The position numbers and the translations under genes are program-made. Source: Ruminococcus flavefaciens 007c (lineage in GTDB: Bacteria > Bacillota > Clostridia > Oscillospirales > Ruminococcaceae). From it: DNA of 64,000 nucleotides. Of the stretch, positions 1 through 7,475 are shown piece after piece. The number at the start of each line of letters is the position of its first letter. Position 1 is the first letter of the stretch. The notes under the pieces are model-generated. The model worked only from the letters and a program-made list of their open reading frames with translations. It made no database searches and had not been told where the DNA came from. Location: positions 1 through 64,000 of the forward strand of contig NZ_ATAX01000025.1 of the NCBI RefSeq assembly GCF_000571935.1, read 5' to 3'.

Positions 1-27
1 GATTTTTGGGGTAATGCTGATTGCATC

Positions 28-103
28 TGGTCTGAGTGACGGGACTTGAACCCACGGCCTCTACCACCCCAAGGTAGCGCGCTACCAACTGCGCCACACC
101 CAG
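28..103 (-). tRNA. tRNA-Pro (anticodon GGG)
   Basis: Read on the minus strand, the sequence folds as a full cloverleaf. The acceptor stem CTGGGTG pairs with CACTCAG, the D-arm holds GCGC...GCGC, and the anticodon stem CTACC/GGTAG encloses the loop TTGGGGT, giving anticodon GGG (proline). The discriminator base is A and the 3' CCA is encoded in the DNA. The T-arm has two G-T wobble pairs at its outer end. Confidence 0.95.
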
Positions 104-292
104 ACGAATTGTTTACCGCAATCAACGATATATATTATATCACTATAATTCCGGTTTGTCAACCCTTTTTCAAAAAAAATTTTAGATTATTTCAAAAAAG
201 TTGCTGTTTGCCTGTTTTACAGCTTTTTTATATTCTCAACATCTATATTCCCTGTGAAGTTTGTTCATTCTTTCTGCCATAATTAATAATTG

Positions 293-321
293 TTGCTTTT
301 TCTGATCATATGTGGTATAAT
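293..321 (+). promoter_or_regulatory. Promoter of the 345-1890 operon
   Basis: The -35 element TTGCTT and a perfect TATAAT are 17 bases apart, about 24 bases before the first start codon. The stretch between the tRNA-Pro and this promoter (104-292) is AT-rich and I see no gene or clear structure in it. Confidence 0.65.
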
Positions 322-344
322 ACTATTCAAAAGGAGCTGATATT

Positions 345-620
345 ATGCCCTCTGTTTTAAAAAAGATCTCATCTCTTACAGCAGTTTGGCTTTTTATACA
401 TTCTTCCCTTTTTATCTCATTAACAACAGCCTATGCTGCGGGAGACGGTGAAAAAAGCTCTGGTATTTCCAAAGCCGTCTTTATTTTAATAATGATAGCT
501 GTTTTTATTGTTTCAACTGTTATCACGGGATTTATGACTTATAAATCCCGTATCAAAAAAATCAAAAACTTGTCTGAAGAATCATCAGCTGAGAAAACGG
601 AACAAATGGACAGGAGCTGA
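345..620 (+). CDS. Small secreted or membrane protein, unknown function
   Basis: I do not recognise this 91-residue protein. It starts with a basic N-terminus and a hydrophobic stretch ending in AYAA, which looks like a signal peptide (about residues 1-32). A second hydrophobic segment at about 43-64 is a likely membrane anchor. A charged tail rich in Lys, Glu and Ser follows. A two-helix membrane protein is equally possible. The ATG is preceded by AAGGAG at 8 bases. The stop lies 5 bases before the next start, so the two genes are probably co-transcribed from the promoter at 293-321. Confidence 0.6.
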   Translation: MPSVLKKISSLTAVWLFIHSSLFISLTTAYAAGDGEKSSGISKAVFILIMIAVFIVSTVITGFMTYKSRIKKIKNLSEESSAEKTEQMDRS

Positions 621-625
621 ATCAT

Positions 626-904
626 ATGGATATTGATCTTTATATCGACTTCATATACCACGGCTTTTACAGACTTGATGACATTGAAGAAAGATTTGAT
701 GAATATGAGGCCATGGCTGAAGACGCAGCAAAAGATCTGAACGATGATGAAGTTATCCTTTTTGCCATTTATGCCTTTGATGAAGATACACAGCGTTTCA
801 TATATGCAAATTTTATGCTGAAACGCCTAAAACTCGACCATTACGCACGTGTGTGCGAAAGGCTCTCAAAATTTTGCAGATTATTCTGTATCGGAAACGG
901 TTAG
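626..904 (+). CDS. Small acidic protein, unknown function
   Basis: This 92-residue soluble protein is very acidic in its first two thirds (many Asp and Glu) and basic near the end, where there are three cysteines. No family motif is recognised. It has a good AGGAG ribosome binding site inside the end of the preceding gene. Its stop is only 8 bases before the start of the dockerin protein, so it is the middle gene of a three-gene operon. The pairing with a secreted dockerin protein may be functional, but nothing in the sequence proves it. Confidence 0.55.
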   Translation: MDIDLYIDFIYHGFYRLDDIEERFDEYEAMAEDAAKDLNDDEVILFAIYAFDEDTQRFIYANFMLKRLKLDHYARVCERLSKFCRLFCIGNG

Positions 905-912
905 GTGAATAT

Positions 913-1890
913 ATGATTATTAAAAAAATTACTGCTTCTGCTTCAGCTGTTGCGCTTTTATCTGTTGCAACGATTGCAGCAGTTTCAGCAGCTTCTGGAA
1001 ATATTTCTGATAGCAATATTGTTTCGGACAAGGCAAATACCGAAACTACCTCCAAAACTGCATCTACATCTTCTTCCGGAGAAGACTCTTCACAACCTGT
1101 CACGACCGAACCAACTACTTTAAGGACATATCATATCACTTTTCTTGATTTTGACTCAAAGCCTCTTAAAGTTCTTGAGATCGAGGAAGGTGATCCCATA
1201 GATTATACCGCAGTTGATACAAAATCTCTTCATAAGCATATAGATACACATACAGAACAGGAATTCGTAGCATGGGACATAAAGCCTGATTTTGCAGATG
1301 CAGATTATACTATCCATGCTCTTTCAAAAACCGCTTCAATATACTTTACTCAAAAATCTCCCGAAAAAACAAGATATTTTTCTACAAAAGGAAATGTTTC
1401 TTTAAAAGGAATACAGGCTTCCATAAAAATGTCAGTACAAACCCCTCAGAAGGATAAAGACGGAAAATACATTACAGAAGACAGCGTAGTTGATATTTCA
1501 GAGAGCTGTTTAGCAACCCCCTCCTCTCTGAAAGAGGCTTTTTCCAAGAGCGACAAGGCTACAATAACGGTTTATCCCGCAGGCGATCAGAAGCCCATAG
1601 GCACATTCGAAATTGTTTGCTTCCGTGATCTCGGAGATGTTGATCAAAATGGCATGATCGATTCCACAGATGCATCACAAGTCCTTAATACCTACGCGAG
1701 AATGGCAGCTTCCGCTAACTATGCTCCGGAAGCTGATTTCAAAAAGCGTGCCGATGTGAATATGGATAATAAACTGGACGCTCGCGATGCATCACATATA
1801 CTGAAGTATTATGCAGTTTCATCTACAGCTTCCGATCCCATCGACTGGGAATATTTCTTTGACTTTGACAAAATACACAATGAAAAGTGA
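913..1890 (+). CDS. Secreted dockerin-containing protein without a recognisable catalytic domain
   Basis: The 325-residue product starts at the ATG after AGGTG. The open frame runs 20 codons further upstream, but that part overlaps the previous gene. A signal peptide (about 1-28) is followed by a Ser/Thr-rich linker. A beta-rich segment (about 65-150, starting near YHITFLDFD) resembles the InlB/Flg_new-type bacterial repeat. The C-terminus is a type I dockerin with two EF-hand-like repeats, DVDQNGMIDSTD (near 243) and DVNMDNKLDARD (near 282). Dockerins bind cohesins in cellulosome scaffolds or on the cell surface. No glycoside hydrolase or peptidase motif is visible, so this is probably a structural or adaptor component. 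A terminator follows directly. Confidence 0.8.
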   Translation: MIIKKITASASAVALLSVATIAAVSAASGNISDSNIVSDKANTETTSKTASTSSSGEDSSQPVTTEPTTLRTYHITFLDFDSKPLKVLEIEEGDPIDYTAVDTKSLHKHIDTHTEQEFVAWDIKPDFADADYTIHALSKTASIYFTQKSPEKTRYFSTKGNVSLKGIQASIKMSVQTPQKDKDGKYITEDSVVDISESCLATPSSLKEAFSKSDKATITVYPAGDQKPIGTFEIVCFRDLGDVDQNGMIDSTDASQVLNTYARMAASANYAPEADFKKRADVNMDNKLDARDASHILKYYAVSSTASDPIDWEYFFDFDKIHNEK

Positions 1891-1896
1891 CTGTTT

Positions 1897-1923
1897 CCCC
1901 TGCATTTGCAGGGGATTTTTTTC
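1897..1923 (+). terminator. Intrinsic terminator of the dockerin operon
   Basis: The stem CCCCTGCA/TGCAGGGG has a very short loop and is followed by a run of T. It starts 7 bases after the stop of the dockerin gene. Confidence 0.85.
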
Positions 1924-1951
1924 TTGAAAATAACTTTTTTTCTTTTTCCTA

Positions 1952-1980
1952 TTGAAATTGATTGATTTTTAATGTATAAT
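1952..1980 (+). promoter_or_regulatory. glyA promoter
   Basis: TTGAAA and TATAAT are separated by 17 bases, about 52 bases upstream of the glyA start codon. Confidence 0.8.
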
Positions 1981-2032
1981 TATAAAGTAATGCATTTGCG
2001 CAAATTCACTAATTTTTAAAGGAGTGCTAACA

Positions 2033-3289
2033 ATGTACAACGATCTTATGGATTCAATCGGTTTCGTAAGCAGCTATGATCCGGCTGTAGGTGCAGCTAT
2101 GGGCAAGGAGCTTGCTCGTCAGCAGAGGAACCTCGAGCTCATCGCAAGCGAAAACATCGTATCGCCTGCTGTTATGGCTGCTATGGGAAGCGTTCTTACA
2201 AATAAGTATGCTGAGGGTTATCCCGGAAAGCGTTACTACGGCGGCTGCCAGTGTGTAGACGAAGTTGAAGCTATCGCTATCGAGAGAGCCTGCAAGCTTT
2301 TCGGTGCAAAGTATGCAAACGTTCAGCCTCACTCAGGCGCACAGGCAAATACAGCTGCTTATTTTGCAGTTCTTCAGCCAGGTGATACAGTTCTTGGTAT
2401 GAGCCTTGCAGATGGTGGTCACCTTACACACGGTTCACCTGTAAACCTTTCAGGTAAATACTTCAACTTTGTTTCATACGGTCTTGACGATGAAACTGAG
2501 ATGATAAACTATGATACAGTTCAGGCTCTTGCAAACGAGCACAAGCCCAAGCTCATCGTTGCAGGTGCAAGCGCATATCCAAGAGCTATCGACTTCAAGA
2601 AGCTTCGTGAGATCGCTGATTCAGTAGGAGCTCTCCTCATGGTAGATATGGCACATATCGCAGGTCTTGTTGCAGCCGGCTGCCACGAGTCACCTGTTCC
2701 CTATGCTGATATTACAACAACTACTACACATAAAACTCTCCGCGGACCAAGAGGCGGTCTTATTCTCACAAATGACGAGGCTCTCGCAAAAAAGATCAAC
2801 TCTGCTATCTTCCCCGGTACACAGGGCGGTCCTCTTATGCACACTATCGCTGCTAAGGCTGTATGTTTCGGAGAAGCTCTCAAGCCTGAATTCAAGGACT
2901 ATCAGCAGAGAATAGTCAAGAACGCTAAGGCTCTTGCTGACGGTCTCGTAAAGAGAGGCTTCAATCTCGTATCTGGCGGTACTGACAATCACCTCATGCT
3001 CGTTGATCTCCGTCCCTTCAATATCACAGGTAAGGAGCTTGAGCACAGACTTGACGAGGTTTACATCACAGTAAACAAAAACGCTATCCACAACGATCCT
3101 GAGAAGCCATTCGTAACAAGTGGTATTCGTATCGGTACACCTGCTGTTACAACAAGAGGACTCGGCGTCGAGGAAATGGAAAAGATCGCTGAGTACATCT
3201 ACCTCTGCGCTACTGATTTCGAGAATAAGGCTGACGAGATCCGTGCAGGTGTAAACGCAATCTGCGAGAAGTTCCCGCTTTACAAGTAA
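2033..3289 (+). CDS. glyA: Serine hydroxymethyltransferase
   Basis: GlyA converts serine and tetrahydrofolate to glycine and methylene-tetrahydrofolate, the main one-carbon source of the cell. The 418-residue length is normal. Visible family features are the N-terminal [16 protein letters not shown], the substrate-loop region [11 protein letters not shown], and the PLP-binding lysine in [15 protein letters not shown]. The start is the ATG after AAAGGAG. The in-frame GTG nine bases upstream lies inside the ribosome binding site and is rejected. The gene has its own promoter and a strong terminator, so it is monocistronic. Codon use is more G/C-rich than in neighbouring small genes, as expected for a highly expressed gene. 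Confidence 0.98.
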   Translation: MYNDLMDSIGFVSSYDPAVGAAMGKELARQQRNLELIASENIVSPAVMAAMGSVLTNKYAEGYPGKRYYGGCQCVDEVEAIAIERACKLFGAKYANVQPHSGAQANTAAYFAVLQPGDTVLGMSLADGGHLTHGSPVNLSGKYFNFVSYGLDDETEMINYDTVQALANEHKPKLIVAGASAYPRAIDFKKLREIADSVGALLMVDMAHIAGLVAAGCHESPVPYADITTTTTHKTLRGPRGGLILTNDEALAKKINSAIFPGTQGGPLMHTIAAKAVCFGEALKPEFKDYQQRIVKNAKALADGLVKRGFNLVSGGTDNHLMLVDLRPFNITGKELEHRLDEVYITVNKNAIHNDPEKPFVTSGIRIGTPAVTTRGLGVEEMEKIAEYIYLCATDFENKADEIRAGVNAICEKFPLYK

Positions 3290-3301
3290 TCAATAATCAT
3301 C

Positions 3302-3336
3302 AAGGGACGGACAGCCTGTCCGTCCCTTTGTTTTTT
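3302..3336 (+). terminator. Terminator of glyA
   Basis: A 12-base-pair stem AAGGGACGGACA/TGTCCGTCCCTT with a GCC loop is followed by TGTTTTTT. Confidence 0.9.
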
Positions 3337-3347
3337 GGGAGGATAAT

Positions 3348-3668
3348 ATGGGATATTCTAAATTAGTTCGCAAATTAGAGAAGATAATTGCTCAAAACTG
3401 TTATAATACTAAGTTTGAAGGTGGAAAATTCTACCGTTATCCTGTACATTATAAAAAAAATGGTACACACTATATTGCAAAAGGAATTGCAGACGTACCT
3501 TATGAATCAATAAAAACGATGTATTATGAGTTTGGAACTAATAGATTATATATAGGAAATGCACTTCTTGAAATAATAAGCTTTTTAGAAGAAGCTTTTG
3601 GCGTATATTTAGATCCAGATAGTTTTGATGATGCTTATTGGGAGGATATGGAAGAAGATTTTAAATAA
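3348..3668 (+). CDS. Hypothetical protein, 106 aa, AT-rich codon use
   Basis: I do not recognise this protein. It is basic and aromatic-rich in its first half (Lys and Tyr rich, with YYEFG) and strongly acidic at the end (DDAYWEDMEEDF). No signal peptide or membrane helix is seen. The ATG has a strong GGGAGG site 5 bases upstream. Codon use is far more AT-rich (TTA, AAA, ATA, TAT) than in glyA before it and rarA after it, which suggests later acquisition. It sits between the glyA terminator and rarA with no obvious promoter of its own. Confidence 0.6.
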   Translation: MGYSKLVRKLEKIIAQNCYNTKFEGGKFYRYPVHYKKNGTHYIAKGIADVPYESIKTMYYEFGTNRLYIGNALLEIISFLEEAFGVYLDPDSFDDAYWEDMEEDFK

Positions 3669-3708
3669 TTTTAATTATAAAATACTATATATCGAAAGGA
3701 GAACTGCC

Positions 3709-4983
3709 ATGTCCGCACCGTTAGCTGATAAAATACGTCCGAAAACTCTTGCCGATGTGGTCGGTCAGGAGCATATCCTCGCAGAGGACAAGCCTCTCCG
3801 CCGCATAATCGAAAGCGGAACTGTTCCCAATATGATATTCTACGGTCCCTCGGGCGTGGGCAAGACCACTGTTGCACGTATCATCGCCGAAAACTGTGGA
3901 ATGTCACTGTACAAGCTCAACGGCACTAACGCTTCCCTGTCCGATATCAAGGACGTTGTTGCAGATATCGGCACCTTCGGCAGTGAGAACGGTATTCTGC
4001 TATATCTTGACGAGATACAGTATCTCAACAAGAAGCAGCAGCAAAGTCTTCTTGAATACATTGAAAACGGTGATATAACGCTTATCGCTTCAACTACGGA
4101 GAATCCTTATTTTGCAGTATACAATGCCGTTATAAGCCGTAGCACAGTATTTGAGTTCAAGCCTGTTACCGCCGAACAGCTGAAACCGGCTATAAAACGC
4201 GCCTTAAAAATTATGTCCGAGGAAAACGGCTATAAAGTTGCGGCGTCGGATGAAATAGTAGAAAAAATTGCTTACAGCTGCGGCGGCGACGTCCGCAAAG
4301 CTATGAATACTGCCGAGCTTGCTGTTATCTGCGGCGAAGCATCTGACGGCATGGTGACTATAACAAATGATTCCCTTGAAGTTCTTGCTCAGCGCAGCAA
4401 TATGCGCTATGACCGCGATGGCGACCAGCATTATGACATACTGTCGGCGTTCCATAAGTCTGTACGCGGTTCGGACGAAAATGCAGCTCTCCATTATGCT
4501 GCACGTCTTATTGCAGCAGGCGACATAATTTCTCTTTGCAGACGTATGCTTTGCATAGCTTCTGAGGACGTAGGTCTCGCCTATCCTATGGCTGTACCCA
4601 TAGTAAAAGCCTGTGTGGACTCAGCCTTGCAGCTTGGACTTCCCGAGGCAAAGCTACCTATTGCAGAAGCTATAATACTTATGGCAACTGCTCCTAAGTC
4701 AAACAGTGCCTGTATGGCTATTGATGCGGCTTTGGAGGATATAAAAAGCTGTGATGCTCTTGATTTTCCACGCCACTTGCAGAATGTTCACTTTGATGGC
4801 AAAGGAGCAAAAGTCGTAGGACAGCATTATCTCTATCCCCACGATTTCCCGAATCATTACGTAAAGCAGCAATACCTTCCGGACGCATTAAAGAACCGTA
4901 TTTATTATCATTTCGGAGAAAACAAACAGGAACAGTCGGCATATTTATACAGACAAAAACTATTAAATGAATTAGATAAATAA
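3709..4983 (+). CDS. rarA: Replication-associated recombination protein A (AAA+ ATPase, RarA/MgsA)
   Basis: RarA is a AAA+ clamp-loader-like ATPase acting at stalled replication forks. The 424-residue protein begins LADKIRPKTLADVVGQEHIL, typical of the family. It has a Walker A motif (GPSGVGKTT, near 50), a Walker B with LYLDEIQ (near 105; usually DEIHRFNK), sensor 1 in STTENP, and an arginine in ISRS. The C-terminal part with GLPEAKLPIAEAII and LYPHDFPNHYVKQQYLP matches the MgsA C-terminal domain. The start is the ATG after AAAGGAG. The frame is open upstream, but that stretch overlaps the preceding gene. A hairpin terminator begins at the stop codon. Confidence 0.95.
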   Translation: MSAPLADKIRPKTLADVVGQEHILAEDKPLRRIIESGTVPNMIFYGPSGVGKTTVARIIAENCGMSLYKLNGTNASLSDIKDVVADIGTFGSENGILLYLDEIQYLNKKQQQSLLEYIENGDITLIASTTENPYFAVYNAVISRSTVFEFKPVTAEQLKPAIKRALKIMSEENGYKVAASDEIVEKIAYSCGGDVRKAMNTAELAVICGEASDGMVTITNDSLEVLAQRSNMRYDRDGDQHYDILSAFHKSVRGSDENAALHYAARLIAAGDIISLCRRMLCIASEDVGLAYPMAVPIVKACVDSALQLGLPEAKLPIAEAIILMATAPKSNSACMAIDAALEDIKSCDALDFPRHLQNVHFDGKGAKVVGQHYLYPHDFPNHYVKQQYLPDALKNRIYYHFGENKQEQSAYLYRQKLLNELDK

Positions 4984-5011
4984 AGCTCTGCAAATTATTG
5001 CAGAGCTTTTT
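4983..5011 (+). terminator. Terminator of rarA
   Basis: The stem AAGCTCTGCAA/TTGCAGAGCTT with loop ATTA is followed by T residues. It starts at the last base of the rarA stop codon. Confidence 0.85.
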
Positions 5012-5056
5012 AGCAATATCAATAGTTTTCGCCTGTAATCCTTCAATTTTTTAGTC

Positions 5057-5085
5057 TTGACAAAATTATAAAAAAATGTTATAGT
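5057..5085 (+). promoter_or_regulatory. Promoter of the ACT-hom operon
   Basis: A perfect TTGACA and TATAGT are 17 bases apart, about 70 bases before the start of the ACT-domain gene. Confidence 0.85.
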
Positions 5086-5153
5086 AATTATGTAGAGTAC
5101 AATTGTTCATCACTGGCGGACGATTTTTACAAAAATTCAAAAGGTGATTTACT

Positions 5154-5597
5154 ATGGATACAAAATCACAGCTGATTGTTGCCGATGCAAGAATACTTCC
5201 GGAAGTCTTCACGAAAGTTCTGGAAGTAAAAAAATTAATGGCTCAGAAAGGCGAAAAAAGCTTTGCTTCAGCCTGCAAACGTATCGGTATTTCACGAAGC
5301 GCTTATTATAAGTACAAGGACAGCGTGTTCTCCTATGAGGAGCTCTTTAACAGAAAGATCGTAAATATCTATCTGCTTCTCAGCGACAGTCCTGGAATTC
5401 TTTCAAGTGCTCTCGTTTTTCTTCATAACCTGAATGCTAATATTTTGACCGTGAATCAGAGTATCCCCGTAGACGGTGCTGCCGCTGTCAATATTTCACT
5501 CAGGCTTACCGGCGAGTATGATTCTGAACTTGCCGCATTAAATTCAATTACTGAACTCGACGGCGTTTTAGAGGTCAAGATCCTTTCAGCCGAGTAG
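5154..5597 (+). CDS. ACT-domain protein of the PheB/UPF0735 type
   Basis: The 147-residue protein has an N-terminal helical part with a helix-turn-helix-like stretch (ACKRIGISRSAYYKYKD, about 43-59). A C-terminal ACT domain (about 70-147) begins VNIYLLLSDSPGILSSALVF. ACT domains bind amino acids and regulate metabolic enzymes. It lies 20 bases upstream of hom and shares its promoter, and the Hom protein here seems to lack a full C-terminal ACT domain. This protein may therefore be the separate regulatory subunit. That is inferred from order and length, not shown. In Bacilli the relative is annotated pheB, but no chorismate mutase motif is visible. Confidence 0.85.
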   Translation: MDTKSQLIVADARILPEVFTKVLEVKKLMAQKGEKSFASACKRIGISRSAYYKYKDSVFSYEELFNRKIVNIYLLLSDSPGILSSALVFLHNLNANILTVNQSIPVDGAAAVNISLRLTGEYDSELAALNSITELDGVLEVKILSAE

Positions 5598-5617
5598 TTT
5601 ACGGAGGTTTTCTTTTT

Positions 5618-6811
5618 ATGTCAGTTAAATTTGCAGTTTTAGGTCATGGTGTAGTTGGTTCGGGCGTTGTTGAGCTTTTCTATAAGAACAAGAAAAGCAT
5701 TGAAAAACACGCCGGAAACGAAATGGATATCAAGTATATCCTTGATCTGAGAGATTTCCCGGATTCACCTTACAAAGATAAATTCACAAAGAACTTTGAC
5801 GATATCCTCAATGATGATGAAGTCGTTTCTGTTGCAGAATGTTTGGGCGGTGTTGAACCTGCTTACACATATGTTAAAGCCTGCCTCGAAAAAGGCAAGA
5901 GCGTTTCAACTTCAAATAAGGAGCTCGTTGCTGAAAAAGGTGATATTCTCTTAAAAACAGCAAAAGAAAATAACTGCAATTTCTTTTTTGAAGCAAGTGT
6001 CGGCGGAGCTATTCCGATAATCAGACCTCTCCACCGTTGTCTCGCTGCAAATGATATTACAAAAGTTGCAGGTATTCTTAATGGTACAACAAACTTTATA
6101 CTCACAAAAATGTATAATGATAATATGCCTTTTGATGAAGCTCTTAAGCTTGCTCAGCAGCTCGGATACGCAGAAAAGGATCCGACAGCTGACATTGAAG
6201 GTCATGATGCCTGCCGCAAGATATGTATTATTTCTTCACTTGTATTCGGTAAGCACGTATATCCCAAGAGCGTATTCACAAAGGGTATAAAGGATATCCA
6301 GCTTTGTGACGTTGAAGCTTCTGATGTTCTCGGATATTCCATAAAGCTCATTGCATCCGTTGTTAAACTCGAAAACGGAAAGATACTCCCCTCTGTTATG
6401 CCTACACTTGTTTCGTATGACAGTGTAATGGCAGGAGTCAATGATGTATTCAATGCAGTTCTTGTATACGGTGACGGTATCGACCAGGCTATGTTCTATG
6501 GCAGAGGTGCCGGAAAGCTTCCTACTGCAAGTGCTGTGCTTGGTGACGTTATAGAGGCTGTAAAACATCGTGTAACTGTATTCTCTCAGTCATGGGAACC
6601 CGCTGCTGATGACTCATTTATTGAAAAAATCGAGAATTTCAAGTCAAAATGGTATTTCAGATTGCCTGGCGGTTCGGCAATTGAAGGCGTTGAAGTTTAC
6701 AATAATGATAATGGACTTTCATATATCACTTCTGAAGAATTAACTTTTGCAGAGGCTGAAGCTAAAGCCAAGGAATGCAGTGCTCTTGCATATCTTCCTG
6801 TTCTTGAATAA
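5618..6811 (+). CDS. hom: Homoserine dehydrogenase
   Basis: Hom reduces aspartate semialdehyde to homoserine, the branch point to threonine and methionine. The NAD(P)-binding motif is GHGVVGSGV at residues 8-16. The catalytic region holds EASVGGAIPIIRPL and the family signature GILNGTTNFILTKM (near 150). The conserved lysine region is AEKDPTADIEGHDACRK. At 397 residues it is shorter than the common form of about 430. The last 60 residues are only a reduced version of the usual ACT tail, which fits with the ACT gene immediately upstream. The start has GGAGG 10 bases before the ATG. Confidence 0.95.
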   Translation: MSVKFAVLGHGVVGSGVVELFYKNKKSIEKHAGNEMDIKYILDLRDFPDSPYKDKFTKNFDDILNDDEVVSVAECLGGVEPAYTYVKACLEKGKSVSTSNKELVAEKGDILLKTAKENNCNFFFEASVGGAIPIIRPLHRCLAANDITKVAGILNGTTNFILTKMYNDNMPFDEALKLAQQLGYAEKDPTADIEGHDACRKICIISSLVFGKHVYPKSVFTKGIKDIQLCDVEASDVLGYSIKLIASVVKLENGKILPSVMPTLVSYDSVMAGVNDVFNAVLVYGDGIDQAMFYGRGAGKLPTASAVLGDVIEAVKHRVTVFSQSWEPAADDSFIEKIENFKSKWYFRLPGGSAIEGVEVYNNDNGLSYITSEELTFAEAEAKAKECSALAYLPVLE

Positions 6812-6817
6812 AAAAGT

Positions 6818-6858
6818 ATCCCCGGAACTGTTTTATCACTATGGTTCCGGGGATGTTT
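6818..6858. terminator. Bidirectional terminator between hom and the HD-domain gene
   Basis: The stem ATCCCCGGAAC/GTTCCGGGGAT has T-rich flanks on one side and A-rich flanks on the other. It sits between two converging genes and can end both. Confidence 0.85.
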
Positions 6859-7415
6859 TATGCTTCTGTTTTATCAATCGTATCCTTCAATATCTCTTTC
6901 CTGAGATCTGTAAGCCAGTCTGAAAAAGCTACCGTATCAAAAGCGTATGTCTTATTCAGTTCAAATTCATTTTCAGACCAGGTATCAACAGGAGATTCGT
7001 TATGCTGAATGAGAGCTTCAAGCTTATCTAAAGCTTTGTATATCTTCGATTCTGTTGTTTGCTGGGCGTTCATCTCTGCATATAGATTAAAGATCTCGTT
7101 TCTTATCTCGGAAGGAAGAGTATTTATCCAGTCATAAAACAATTTATCTTCTTTCTCTCTATCCTCGGTTGTTTTTGAAAAAGTCGGTATATCTCCTGTA
7201 AAGCATTCTCCAAGATCGTGTATAAGGCACATTTCCATTACTTTATTCATATCTGCTTCTGGAAACTCATTCTTTAGCAGAAACGCCATAAGTGCCACAC
7301 GCCAGCTATGCTCGGCCACACTTTCCTGGCGCCTCTTTGTTGTCGTACAGTGCCTCACAGTATCCTTCAATCTCTCTGCAATATGAAGTATATTGAGAAA
7401 TTCCCTTGTTTGCAT
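6858..7415 (-). CDS. HD-domain phosphohydrolase (YfbR-like nucleotidase family)
   Basis: The 185-residue protein has the metal-binding HD pattern: a first histidine in ESVAEHSWR (about 37-41), the HD pair in CLIHDLGE (near 67), and a distal aspartate in KALDKLEAL. The family hydrolyses phosphate from nucleotides, commonly deoxynucleoside 5'-monophosphates. Exact substrate is not readable. The start is the ATG preceded by GAGGAGG at 5 bases. The frame opens five codons earlier, but that start has no ribosome binding site. It lies downstream of asnB behind a hairpin. Confidence 0.85.
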   Translation of the reverse strand: MQTREFLNILHIAERLKDTVRHCTTTKRRQESVAEHSWRVALMAFLLKNEFPEADMNKVMEMCLIHDLGECFTGDIPTFSKTTEDREKEDKLFYDWINTLPSEIRNEIFNLYAEMNAQQTTESKIYKALDKLEALIQHNESPVDTWSENEFELNKTYAFDTVAFSDWLTDLRKEILKDTIDKTEA

Positions 7416-7437
7416 TAATTTCCTCCTCAAAAATCAC

Positions 7438-7468
7438 AGCACCTTCAGCTATTTAAGCCAAAGGTGCT
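7438..7468 (-). terminator. Terminator after asnB
   Basis: The stem AGCACCTT/AAGGTGCT has a 15-base loop. On the minus strand it is followed by GTGATTTTTG. It lies between asnB and the HD-domain gene. The loop is long, so efficiency is uncertain. Confidence 0.65.
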
Positions 7469-7475
7469 TTTTCTG

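Noticed and set aside
813..1103. Minus-strand ORF over the dockerin gene start
   Set aside because: It overlaps two plus-strand genes with good ribosome binding sites and has no recognisable features.
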